Below the pieces are notes generated by a model. It was not told where the DNA came from, searched no databases, and saw only the letters and a list, made by a program, of their open reading frames with translations. The position numbers and the translations under genes are program-made. Positions 41,762 to 50,051 of a DNA stretch of 64,000 bases are shown one piece after another (position 1 is the first letter of the stretch; the number at the start of each line of letters is the position of its first letter). This DNA comes from Candidatus Obscuribacterales bacterium (lineage in GTDB: Bacteria > Cyanobacteriota > Vampirovibrionia > Obscuribacterales > Obscuribacteraceae): assembly GCA_019747875.1 (NCBI GenBank), contig JAIEQI010000010.1:1-64000 (forward strand), written 5' to 3'.

Positions 41762-42388
41762 ATGGGTAGCCCAAAGTGCGAAATTATTATCTATGACGGC
41801 TTCGATGACATGGATGCCTTTGGGGTCCTTGAGGCATTGCATTGGGCATCATATTCGGTGCAAGTGAAATCAGTCCGAAAACAAGATGTCATCACCACTT
41901 CAGCCGGTCTCAAGATAATCCCAGCCGGCACCTTCAACCTAAACACCTGCCCAGACGTACTGATTGTGCCTGGAGGCGGATGGCGACTCGGTGACCAGAG
42001 AAACGCAACGGAAATTGTGGGAGCAGAATTGGAAGTTGAAAAAGGTGAATTGCCAGAACTTCTGAGGCAGTTTCACAGGCATGCAAAAGAGAGCGGCGGC
42101 GTCCTCGCCTCTGTGTGCACTGGCTCTCTCATTCTAGGTCGAACGAACCTTTTGAAAGGACGCCCGGCAACAACTAATAGACAAGCTATCAATCAATTGC
42201 AGGAAATGGGAGCAAAATTGATGGATGTTCGCGTCGCTGACGATGGCGATATCATCACCGCGTCTGGTATCACCGCAAGTTTGGACCTTGGGCTCTGGCT
42301 AATTCAAAGATTCAGCGGTGTCGATGCAGCGATTGCCATTTCACAGCAGTTGGAATTCGAAATGCGTGGGCCAATTTGGCATCGCTGA
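41762..42388 (+). CDS. DJ-1/PfpI-family protein
   Basis: A 208-residue single-domain protein of the DJ-1/PfpI superfamily. The nucleophile elbow carries Cys119 in LASVCTGSLILG; PDVLIVPGGG at ~64-73 forms the other part of the site. The closing segment DIITASGITASLDLGLWLIQ matches the subgroup related to isonitrile hydratase and to the N-terminal domain of GATase-like AraC regulators, but no HTH domain is attached. Reaction not predictable. It is monocistronic. Confidence 0.88.
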   Translation: MGSPKCEIIIYDGFDDMDAFGVLEALHWASYSVQVKSVRKQDVITTSAGLKIIPAGTFNLNTCPDVLIVPGGGWRLGDQRNATEIVGAELEVEKGELPELLRQFHRHAKESGGVLASVCTGSLILGRTNLLKGRPATTNRQAINQLQEMGAKLMDVRVADDGDIITASGITASLDLGLWLIQRFSGVDAAIAISQQLEFEMRGPIWHR

Positions 42389-42617
42389 CATAAATTCGGA
42401 AAATTCAGACAGTACACTGGTCGACAATACGAATGCTCGTATATTCAACAAGTTCGCAATAGTACGGGTCCTACAGTCGTCTGGATAACCGTACGACAGG
42501 TTGTACTTTCTAATGTTGCAAGTACCGGAAAAGCTGAAAGGAATGACATCCTGAGCTTCTTTGAATGTACTTCCTGGGCTTTTGCGCTAAGGTATGAGAG
42601 GCATCAGGAGGCACTCT

Positions 42618-43847
42618 ATGACTCGGCGCTCGCCAAATTCGACAAGCACAATCGAGAGAAATGCACCGGCAAATTATGACCAGGAAGTCGAGCTCCGTCC
42701 TGGCGATGAGTTCCTGAGCAAGGGTATTCTGCTAAAACGTCGCCGGCAGTTGGTGATGCTGGGAGTGATACTACTAATAGTGGCATCACTGCTTAGCTAT
42801 TTCGTTAAACCGCGAGCTCCACTGACAGCACTGGTGACACCAGACCAAGAGCTTCCTGGCTATGCCGCACAGTATCCAGGCGATAGTTCCTTAGCAAAAC
42901 GAGTAATAAGTTCATACGGGCTTGCTTTTGTTCTCTTCGAAACACCATACTCGGGCGCCAATGTAAGAGCATTGGAGAACGTGAGAAGCTGGGGGCGAGA
43001 GAAGTTCCAAGCAGCCCCAGACTTCCTTCACCCAGTCAGCATTCGACCAGAGAAAGAACCCAATGATACCGTTATTGGTGCGCTAGGTTACAACTTATTC
43101 GCAGGTTTGCGCTATACAACTGAATCTCTCGTGGGCGAATTCATCAAATCACGAATTGCTGATTTCCACAGCACGAACGCATATACCAGCTTCCGCACAG
43201 CATATTTCGAAGTCTTCGGAAAGGACGCAGAGTCCGCAACACTGTTGGCAAGGTACCAGTCAGACAAAGCAAAAGGTTCAATCGATTCTGTTATTTGGTC
43301 TCTAATATGGATGCTTGGAACCATTTGTTCCGCCGCATATGTGATTTTTAGCCCTCGTCGACTACGTTTTGAACGCATTAGACATAGTCTTATAGCTGCG
43401 TGGGGAACAGCCGCGGTCAGCTATGCAATCACGGCCTGGATGGTCAACTCCATTCCCGCTTTTAGCTCCGCATTGCTTTGCGCCGCATTGACAGTGTATT
43501 TCGCAAAACCATTCATGCTGCTCACAAGAGAAGACGCCAGCTTAAAAGTAGCATTCATCACCCTCAGCAGTCGCTGGATAGCACTTTCATATTGGGCATC
43601 GTACAGCGCAATGGCAATTCTCATCCTCACCTGGATTCGCTGTTCACTACCTGACAGCAACGATCCGGTAACGATGTTGCTATCAGCGATCTCGGGCAAC
43701 TTCCTTTACGATCCTGAAGAAGGAAAACGGCTAATAGCCCGCGCACTAGGGATCATCTGGGTCGCAGTCTCTGTATGGGCATTCACCCAAAGAGACAAAG
43801 ACGCACGAATCAGCGACGAACTTGAAGCGGAACTCCGTTCTCTTTAG
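42618..43847 (+). CDS. multi-pass membrane protein of unknown function
   Basis: A 409-residue protein. One N-terminal membrane segment (LVMLGVILLIVASLLSYFV, ~45-63) is followed by an external domain of ~160 residues (VSIRPEKEPNDTVIGALGYN and on), then about five membrane segments (SVIWSLIWMLGTICSAAYVI to GIIWVAVSVWAF) and a charged tail. The ATG at 42618 follows AGGAGG by seven bases. No recognisable family, catalytic motif or partner gene. Confidence 0.72.
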   Translation: MTRRSPNSTSTIERNAPANYDQEVELRPGDEFLSKGILLKRRRQLVMLGVILLIVASLLSYFVKPRAPLTALVTPDQELPGYAAQYPGDSSLAKRVISSYGLAFVLFETPYSGANVRALENVRSWGREKFQAAPDFLHPVSIRPEKEPNDTVIGALGYNLFAGLRYTTESLVGEFIKSRIADFHSTNAYTSFRTAYFEVFGKDAESATLLARYQSDKAKGSIDSVIWSLIWMLGTICSAAYVIFSPRRLRFERIRHSLIAAWGTAAVSYAITAWMVNSIPAFSSALLCAALTVYFAKPFMLLTREDASLKVAFITLSSRWIALSYWASYSAMAILILTWIRCSLPDSNDPVTMLLSAISGNFLYDPEEGKRLIARALGIIWVAVSVWAFTQRDKDARISDELEAELRSL

Positions 43848-43935
43848 AACTAGAAGACCTGGAATCCGCAAATGTTGTTCAAGATTCTGTTTGGGAGCCG
43901 ACTTTTGCTCGTAACTCGGCTAAGCTCGGCATATT

Positions 43936-44670
43936 TCAGAGATGAAAATAAATCGCTAGTATTCCCGAAAGGTCAAAGAGTCCGTGGAATATAACTGCAT
44001 TCCACAAACTCCTTGTTCGTAGATAGATCAGCGAAAACACAGTAGCGCCAAGTGCTGTCTCGAAAATACCGACCGCGCCCTGGTAGGTATGATTCGCGGC
44101 AAAGAGAGCGATTTGAAAAATTGTGCCAATCCAAACTCCAATTTTTTCGGGAAAGCACAATGCAATTTTGTTTATCAAATATCCCCTGTAGTAAAGCTCC
44201 TCTCTCAGCCCGCCGCCAATGAAGCCAACTAGAATGAACACGAGTAGCTCCTGCGTACTTTTCATCTCTACAGTGTTCAGACTGGAGTGAAAAATATTGA
44301 CTGCGATTTTCTCAATCACAAAAACATCAAGTGCTTGAAGCGCGAGGGAGCCAAGAAAAAGCAACCCCAACATTTTCAAGTCTGGAAGGCGATCAAGCCC
44401 TAGCCCGTAAGCCTTAAATTGCTTACCGCGCAGCTTCTGCGAGAGATACGTGACTGCCAACACAATAACTAGTGAAATTGAAGTGATGAACAATATCAAT
44501 ATGGTGAACGGGGTTGCAGCACTTATTACTCCAAGCTTTGCAAGCACTCCGGCAATAATGCGATCCGCCGATTGTAGCAACAGCAGCACCATCAGCAACT
44601 CAAGAATGAGGATGCATCGAGACTTGATAGTCCTTTCGCCAAATTCACTTGCCTGAGTATTCTCGCCCAT
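43936..44670 (-). CDS. CPBP-family intramembrane metalloprotease homologue
   Basis: A 244-residue membrane protein with about seven membrane segments. The CPBP (CAAX protease and bacteriocin-processing) signature is complete: Glu157-Glu158 in REELYYRG, His194 in FAANH and His229 in FHGLFD. Bacterial members process prenylated or signal-like peptides or give bacteriocin self-immunity; many have no known substrate. The ATG at 44670 has GATGAGCG upstream. It stands alone. Confidence 0.85.
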   Translation of the reverse strand: MGENTQASEFGERTIKSRCILILELLMVLLLLQSADRIIAGVLAKLGVISAATPFTILILFITSISLVIVLAVTYLSQKLRGKQFKAYGLGLDRLPDLKMLGLLFLGSLALQALDVFVIEKIAVNIFHSSLNTVEMKSTQELLVFILVGFIGGGLREELYYRGYLINKIALCFPEKIGVWIGTIFQIALFAANHTYQGAVGIFETALGATVFSLIYLRTRSLWNAVIFHGLFDLSGILAIYFHL

Positions 44671-45085
44671 ATTTTTCGCTCATCTTTGTCTTATCGCCTG
44701 TGCGTCTAGTTCCCGGACGATGAATCAGCTTCATAATAAAATCGGGACAGGCATCCGATCCAATGATCCTAATGCAAATGAACAACCAAAACACTGACAA
44801 TATAAAACTTAAGTGGAAATACAAATATCACCAGATGTTTGCATTCAGAAATTCTCGCCAGTCCCTCGCCCAACCCTTATCGGCTTGGACACACAGCAAG
44901 ACAGCCCGTGGATCTTGTTACCGATTGAAGCCAGCGTTCTTCTTGCTGTTTCATGTTGTCATTCCTGCTGAATCCTGCTGAGACCGAATTGCGAGATCAG
45001 CGCCCACTTCGTTCCACTGACACTCGCCCCCCACGTAAACGAGTGACGCGGAGCGGTTAAGACAACTTGACAGCAAAACGAGATT
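44671..45085. other. gene-free region before tRNA-Leu
   Basis: About 415 bases with no supported gene. AT-rich on the left, GC-rich on the right near the tRNA 3' end. No att-like duplication of the tRNA end is seen in this window. Confidence 0.4.
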
Positions 45086-45168
45086 GCCTTTGGAGGGATT
45101 CGAACCCTCAATCCCTTACGGGCATCGCATTTTAAGTGCGACTCGTATACCAGTTCCGACACAAAGGC
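45086..45168 (-). tRNA. tRNA-Leu (anticodon UAA)
   Basis: On the minus strand an acceptor stem GCCTTTG...CAAAGGC encloses a D-arm (AACTGGTATACGAGT), an anticodon arm CGCA-CTTAAAA-TGCG with anticodon TAA, a long variable arm (GCCCGTAAGGGATT) and a T-arm GAGGGTTCGAATCCCTC. Length is 83 bases, class II as expected for leucine. The CCA end is not encoded. It lies 24 bases upstream of the next co-directed gene's stop side and is likely transcribed alone. Confidence 0.95.
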
Positions 45169-45192
45169 AGGAGCTCAATTGTACAACAGAGC

Positions 45193-46035
45193 TTATCTAG
45201 TTTTGGCCAAACTCGGAATTCGAACTTTGTTTTCAAGCACGCCGATGCCTGCGACTTCCATCCGAACAACATCCCCATCCTTCAGCCAGCCATACTTTGC
45301 CGGTGCTAGTTCGGCTCCGGTTTGAGGATCGATCTTTGGAGAGAATTCTGCGATACAGCCACTACCAACGGTGCCCGACCCCAACACATAGCCAGCATGA
45401 ACAGTGATATTTTCTCTGCCCAACCAGGCAATCAGGCGCGGAAACGACCATGCCTGTTTAGCGCCAGAGGATGGGTGCGTATGATACAAAGTATTGTAAT
45501 TGCTTCTATTTCTTTCTTCGCCGTTAACGGTCAAGATCATTTCCATATCGAAAACGCCGTTCTCATCCATCTTCAAATCACTTGCTTGGACGAGCTTCGG
45601 TCCAAAGCTTTTGCCGATCACTGCTTTGCTATTTGCCGGTCCCAAACCGTCCATATCTTTCTTTTGAATGTCCCGAGCCGACCAATCATTCAAAATTGTC
45701 AAATAGCAATGCTCTTTGAAAAACTCCAGGGCTTCCTTCTCGTCTGTTATCAACGCAGTCTTATTGATAACGCAGCCCAGTTCGAACTCATAATCAGGTG
45801 CCTTAACGCATTCAGGAATTGTCACTTCCTCGTCGGTACCAAAAACTTTCTCATTTGGAAGATCCACAATGTAATAAGCAGCATGGTCATACCAGCCCGG
45901 CCAGATCTTTGCGCCACGCTTGTCTCGAATTTGCACTAAATGCTTTTCGAATCCAAGGAAATCAATTAAAAGATGCGGTTCAGCAATTTCCGTACCGAGA
46001 AAATTGACGGTTCGGGTTCCGCGGTTTAACAGCAT
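45193..46035 (-). CDS. fumarylacetoacetate hydrolase (FAH) family protein
   Basis: A 280-residue FAH-fold protein. The metal and active-site segments are present: DHAAYYIVDLPNEKVFG, then APDYEFELGCVINK with Glu ligands, LTILNDWSARDIQKKDM, SFGPKLVQ, and GSGTVGSGCIAEF near 240. Members hydrolyse or decarboxylate acylpyruvates and related diketo acids during aromatic compound or oxaloacetate metabolism; which one is not clear. The ATG at 46035 has AGGAG seven bases upstream. It stands between tRNA-Leu and a divergent rhodanese gene. Confidence 0.87.
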   Translation of the reverse strand: MLLNRGTRTVNFLGTEIAEPHLLIDFLGFEKHLVQIRDKRGAKIWPGWYDHAAYYIVDLPNEKVFGTDEEVTIPECVKAPDYEFELGCVINKTALITDEKEALEFFKEHCYLTILNDWSARDIQKKDMDGLGPANSKAVIGKSFGPKLVQASDLKMDENGVFDMEMILTVNGEERNRSNYNTLYHTHPSSGAKQAWSFPRLIAWLGRENITVHAGYVLGSGTVGSGCIAEFSPKIDPQTGAELAPAKYGWLKDGDVVRMEVAGIGVLENKVRIPSLAKTR

Positions 46036-46206
46036 TGGCACGCTCCTGACTTACTTTCGAGATGAATGATTCTAGCCTATCGCTCAGCCAAGAGCTTAGA
46101 TCTCAACATTGAAAGAACAATTCCAAGATTGGAAAATAGAGAAGCTGTCGCTCAGCAGACGCCCGGAGCGGCTAAGAAAGACTCCGCAATCAAATCAGGT
46201 TCTTAA

Positions 46207-46575
46207 ATGAAACACTCAGAAGCATTCGTGAAGCTTGTTGACGACGCCAAGACCCGCGTTCAGGAAATAACACCAGAGGAGGTTCTTGAAAAGCAAAAGA
46301 AGGGCGAACGATTCCACTTTGTTGACGTACGAGAAGACCGCGAATGGAACGAAGGTCGCGCTCAAGGAGCCATGCACATGGGGCGAGGGGTTATCGAACG
46401 CGATGTGGAAAAGAACATTCCCAACAAATCGGACCTGCTTATACTCTATTGCGGCGGTGGCTTCAGATCCGCATTAGCAGCCGACAACATCCAAAAGATG
46501 GGCTATACCAACGTGCTCTCTATGGCAGGTGGTATGCGCCTTTGGCGCGAACTCAATTATCCAGAAGAGAAGTAA
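46207..46575 (+). CDS. single-domain rhodanese (sulfurtransferase)
   Basis: A 122-residue rhodanese domain. The catalytic Cys82 lies in YCGGGFRSA; DVREDREWNEG at 40-50 and AGGMRLWRE near the end are the CH2-like and closing motifs. Such proteins carry a persulphide and transfer sulphur in the cytoplasm, or act as thiol redox proteins. The ATG has only a weak AGG upstream. Monocistronic. Confidence 0.88.
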   Translation: MKHSEAFVKLVDDAKTRVQEITPEEVLEKQKKGERFHFVDVREDREWNEGRAQGAMHMGRGVIERDVEKNIPNKSDLLILYCGGGFRSALAADNIQKMGYTNVLSMAGGMRLWRELNYPEEK

Positions 46576-46628
46576 TCGAAGCGCATCGGCAGTTAAGCCC
46601 CAGGCGCAGGTCTAATACTTCTAGCTAT

Positions 46629-46793
46629 TTAGTAGTTATTCTCAGAAAGATAAGCCGTTTTCACCAGCTTGTATGCGATATAGCCGTAGATCAAACAAAT
46701 TAATAGAACAATGAATTCCGGCTGTTTGAGCAAGCCTTTCAAGAATGGCTTACACATAAAATCGACCCAGAAAATACCGAGCCCCGTACCCAT
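46629..46793 (-). CDS. possible small single-span membrane protein
   Basis: A 54-residue frame from the ATG at 46793 (AGAGAGAT upstream) has one hydrophobic helix (EFIVLLICLIYGYIAYKLV) and a short charged end. A longer version starts ten codons earlier. Composition and a membrane span favour a real gene but there is no homologue I know. Confidence 0.4.
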   Translation of the reverse strand: MGTGLGIFWVDFMCKPFLKGLLKQPEFIVLLICLIYGYIAYKLVKTAYLSENNY

Positions 46794-46987
46794 ATCTCTC
46801 TTGGCCTCCGTGCATGCGCACACTTTCAGAGCAACCGTAAATAGTATTGCTGGGAAGATTAAAAGACAATTCTTGAAAACGCGATTTTATCTTTCTGCTT
46901 TGCAAGCCGAGCAAATTATTCTCTATCTGGATAACCTATAATCGTCCTGCGCAGACGGCGTTCGGCTGTTGTATCCGGAGGAATCTG

Positions 46988-48547
46988 ATGAGTGGGACCG
47001 ACGAATCACTTGGAAACGCACCGGATAGTGGCGGTGGCACAAACGAATCGACAGTCGGCAGCTCTCACTCAAAACCGGCCGAAACTCACCACGCTGATGG
47101 TCGCGTAGAACTCTCAGGTGATCTGACTGAACTGGAAAGCAGCGACCTCTACAACCACGATCTGGCCCCACTCACACTCGATCGTCGCAACTGGAATACC
47201 TACAATTTCGCGGCTCTCTGGGCAGCAATGTCCGCCTGTATTCCGACCTATTTGCTCTCATCAGGGCTGATCGCCAAGGGAATGAACTGGTGGCAGGCGC
47301 TCCTAACCATTCTTCTAGGCAATACGATCGTTCTTTTGCCGATTCTCGCAAACTCCCATCCAGGTACTAAATACGGCATTCCATTCCCCGTTTTTGCAAG
47401 GGCAAGTTATGGAACACTGGGGTCAAACCTGCCGGCACTAATGCGTGCTGTCGTTGCCTGCGGCTGGTTTGGCATTCAATGCTGGATCGGAGGACATGCT
47501 CTCTTCGTTTTCTTCCAAAATCTAATTCCAGGATACGAAGGGATGCTGGGCGAGAAGATCGGCGGCTATGCGCCTACAGAGTGGATTTCCTTCCTCATTT
47601 TTTGGGGATTGAACATGCTCATCATATATAAAGGTATGGACCTGCTAAAGAAGGTGCAGGGTGTCGCTGCTCCATTCGTAATTATAATGACGGCATTGCT
47701 TTGCGCTTGGGCAATCAACGCTGCGCATGGATTCGGCGATCTGATCCAAAAAGAAGGCAAGTTCACTAGCCTCGATACGTTTCTGCCAATCTTCTTTCCA
47801 TCCCTTACAGCGATGATTGGGTTCTGGGCAACGCTCTCACTCAACATGCCGGACTTCACTCGCTTTGGGCGCAGCCAAAAAGAACAAACGATTGGGCAAT
47901 CCATAGCTTTGCCAGTTGCAATGGCGGTTTTCTCAGCAATGTCCGTGCTCATAACATCGGCAGCCACAGTGGTTTATCCCAACGTAGCACCAGAAGTATT
48001 GTGGGATCCGATCAATTTGATAAGCAAATTCGAGAATCCACTGGTGGTGGCAGTTGCGATGTTCACAGTGGCTGTCGCTACACTGTCGGTAAATATAGCA
48101 GCCAACGTAGTCTCACCAGCAAACGACTTTGCCAACGCATTTCCAAAATATATAAACTTTCAGAAGGGCGGCTTAATAACAGGGATTGCAGGTATCGTTA
48201 TGCAACCATGGAAGCTTGTAGCTGATCCCAACGGATACATTTTTCAGTGGTTGCTCGGCTACTCAGGCGGGCTCGGCTCAATAGCAGGCGTTATGATCGT
48301 TGATTATTGGCTCATCCGCAAGACCAAACTTGATCTGGCGGACCTCTATCTGCCGTCGGGATCCTACACCTACACGGGTGGCTGGAACATGAAAGCCGTG
48401 ATCGCCACCGTACTAGGCTGCGTAGCCGCATGGATCGGATTAATTGTGCCCCAGTTGCGACACCTCTATGACTACGCATGGTTCATGGGGCTCGGCGTAG
48501 CAGGTCTCACCTACTACCTGATGATGTCCACCAGCAAACCTAAGTAG
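46988..48547 (+). CDS. NCS1-family nucleobase/hydantoin permease
   Basis: A 519-residue transporter with ~12 membrane segments. The NCS1 family segments are clear: LAPLTLDRRNWNTYNFAALW at the first helix, GTKYGIPFPVFARASYGTLG, WFGIQCWIGG and NMPDFTRFGRSQKEQ. Members carry cytosine, purines, allantoin or hydantoins with sodium or protons. The ~65-residue N-terminal cytoplasmic part is longer than usual and Ser/Gly/His-rich. The ATG follows GGAGGAATCTG. No catabolic gene is adjacent to reveal the substrate. Confidence 0.92.
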   Translation: MSGTDESLGNAPDSGGGTNESTVGSSHSKPAETHHADGRVELSGDLTELESSDLYNHDLAPLTLDRRNWNTYNFAALWAAMSACIPTYLLSSGLIAKGMNWWQALLTILLGNTIVLLPILANSHPGTKYGIPFPVFARASYGTLGSNLPALMRAVVACGWFGIQCWIGGHALFVFFQNLIPGYEGMLGEKIGGYAPTEWISFLIFWGLNMLIIYKGMDLLKKVQGVAAPFVIIMTALLCAWAINAAHGFGDLIQKEGKFTSLDTFLPIFFPSLTAMIGFWATLSLNMPDFTRFGRSQKEQTIGQSIALPVAMAVFSAMSVLITSAATVVYPNVAPEVLWDPINLISKFENPLVVAVAMFTVAVATLSVNIAANVVSPANDFANAFPKYINFQKGGLITGIAGIVMQPWKLVADPNGYIFQWLLGYSGGLGSIAGVMIVDYWLIRKTKLDLADLYLPSGSYTYTGGWNMKAVIATVLGCVAAWIGLIVPQLRHLYDYAWFMGLGVAGLTYYLMMSTSKPK

Positions 48548-48549
48548 CC

Positions 48550-49464
48550 TTATTCGTCGCTTGAATCCAGGTGCGAACGCACGTCAGCAGCGGCCTTTTC
48601 ACTTTGTTGGGCGATATCTGGATGGTTGTCCAGTTCAGCCATTCGCCCGTAACCTTCAAACGCTTTAGCGATTGATTCGGAGTAGATTGGTCTACCTACC
48701 TGCGATGATACTTGTTGAGCCATACTTATAACGGAAAAATATGCTTGTGCTGCCGCCGCAAATTCCTTGTTTCGTTCCAGCTCCATAGCTTCAGAAACCT
48801 TCTCTTTTGCGAAGCTTTTTACTTCCAGGGACTTCTTAGCGAACTCAAGCACAGTGATGCTTTCAGTTTGCTGAGGCGCTGTCCTCGTCACAGTCTGACT
48901 CTCCATCATGCTGGGTCCGGAGCTTGGGCTGTCTTGTGCTAACGGTGGATTCGAAGCAACGTTGGAAGAACCTCCAGCATCGCCCTGTGGAACAGGAACC
49001 GTATTGGAATCAGCATCAACAACGAAGCTCGAATCGTCGCCATCCTTCGCTGTTTTGAACTTCTTACTGACGTTCTTTATGTTCTTGCTCGATCCTTTTA
49101 TCACCTCGAAAGCACCAAGTCCAATGGCTCCGAAAACAACTGCAGCCACGCACCAAACGAGAATGCGAGCCTGAGCCATACTCATGCCCTTTTTCCTAGG
49201 AGCGGCACTTGTGAGACCGTCCATTTGGGCTTTTTCTTCCTGCTGATTGTGCTTGGCCCTGATATGCTTCGCTCGAGCCTCCATATTAACCGCATCCAAA
49301 TGTCTAATATTGTTTTGTCGAAGCAGCTTGGCGTATGAATCCAGAATCTTCGCAACCACTGGGTGATCCGGCCCCATGGCTTGCTCCATGTTGCGCAAAG
49401 ACTTGTCCATTTCTTCAATAATACGAGCGGTCTTTTCGTCGATTTTTACTTTGTCATTATCCAT
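48550..49464 (-). CDS. single-span membrane protein with kinesin-light-chain-type TPR segment
   Basis: A 304-residue protein. The N-terminal cytoplasmic part has MGPDHPVVAKILDSYAKLLRQ followed by ARAKHIRAKH, a TPR unit of the kinesin-light-chain type common in this lineage. One membrane helix (LVWCVAAVVFGAIGLGAFEV) near 105-125 leads to a low-complexity Ser/Asp/Pro region and a helical C-terminal domain (~205-300). The stop lies two bases from the stop of the convergent NCS1 gene. Function unknown. Confidence 0.72.
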   Translation of the reverse strand: MDNDKVKIDEKTARIIEEMDKSLRNMEQAMGPDHPVVAKILDSYAKLLRQNNIRHLDAVNMEARAKHIRAKHNQQEEKAQMDGLTSAAPRKKGMSMAQARILVWCVAAVVFGAIGLGAFEVIKGSSKNIKNVSKKFKTAKDGDDSSFVVDADSNTVPVPQGDAGGSSNVASNPPLAQDSPSSGPSMMESQTVTRTAPQQTESITVLEFAKKSLEVKSFAKEKVSEAMELERNKEFAAAAQAYFSVISMAQQVSSQVGRPIYSESIAKAFEGYGRMAELDNHPDIAQQSEKAAADVRSHLDSSDE

Positions 49465-49724
49465 TATGTTGACCGCGGGAAACGGGGGCTACTTGTATAT
49501 TACCCGGCCGGGCGCCCTCGATATACTTCTAGGGAAAGCATATCAAAATATTCACGCGGGGAACAAACACCCCCTCCTCCCGTCAAAAAAGCACAGAAAG
49601 AAAAACAAGCCGATCGGAATGAAAATACTACCGATTCTGGCACTGATGTTCCCCTTATTAAAGACTGAGTTTGTTGGACGCCCTCGACGGGTCGCCCTGC
49701 AGGTTCTGAGCGGAGATTGGAAAA
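49465..49724. other. spacer without supported gene
   Basis: About 260 bases; overlapping frames exist but none has a ribosome site or family-like composition. No structured element seen. Confidence 0.4.
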
Positions 49725-49907
49725 ATGTTTGACGTTTCCCATGAAAATTCAAAGAAACTCGTTCTGATGTCGGATTACAAATCAGAGCAAAAGGTAGACT
49801 TGAAGGACGAAAAGAAAGCAACGAAACCGAACGCAGTGTGCGAGGGTGGTGTTTGTCGCTTGGAATGGAAACCAACTCGCCCATCAAATGGCGCCAATGC
49901 TGCTTAA
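49725..49907 (+). CDS. small hypothetical protein with a Cys pair
   Basis: A 60-residue hydrophilic protein: a Lys/Asp/Glu-rich first half and then VCEGGVCRLEWKPTRPS. The two cysteines five residues apart may form a disulphide or bind metal. GGAGATTGG upstream is a workable ribosome site. The compact conserved-looking end argues for a real gene; no family known. Confidence 0.55.
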   Translation: MFDVSHENSKKLVLMSDYKSEQKVDLKDEKKATKPNAVCEGGVCRLEWKPTRPSNGANAA

Positions 49908-49930
49908 GAATCGGGCGAATCGCTCTTGAA

Positions 49931-49972
49931 GATCGAAGCCGGCAAGATGCCGGCGCTCCCGGGATCGAACCG
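49931..49972. repeat. REP-like palindromic repeat, copy C
   Basis: GAAGCCGGCAAGATGCCGGC, then GCTCCCGGGATCGAACC. The palindrome GCCGGCA...TGCCGGC is perfect. Copy D starts 65 bases later. Confidence 0.75.
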
Positions 49973-49995
49973 AATTCAGAGAGAGAATCGCTCTA

Positions 49996-50037
49996 ATTAG
50001 AAGCAGGCAAGATGCCGGCGCTCCCGGGATCGAACCC
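49996..50037. repeat. REP-like palindromic repeat, copy D
   Basis: ATTAGAAGCAGGCAAGATGCCGGC, continuing GCTCCCGGGATCGAACCCA, nearly identical to copy C except for GCAGGCA in the left arm. It lies 14 bases beyond the stop codon of the leftward beta-helix gene. Confidence 0.75.
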
Positions 50038-50051
50038 AATTCATAGAGAAC

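Noticed and set aside
45086..45168. Integration site at tRNA-Leu
   Set aside because: No integrase and no direct repeat of the tRNA 3' end in the window.
49552..49887. Leftward frame of ~110 codons
   Set aside because: Lies antisense to the better supported small gene at 49725-49907 and has shadow-like composition.
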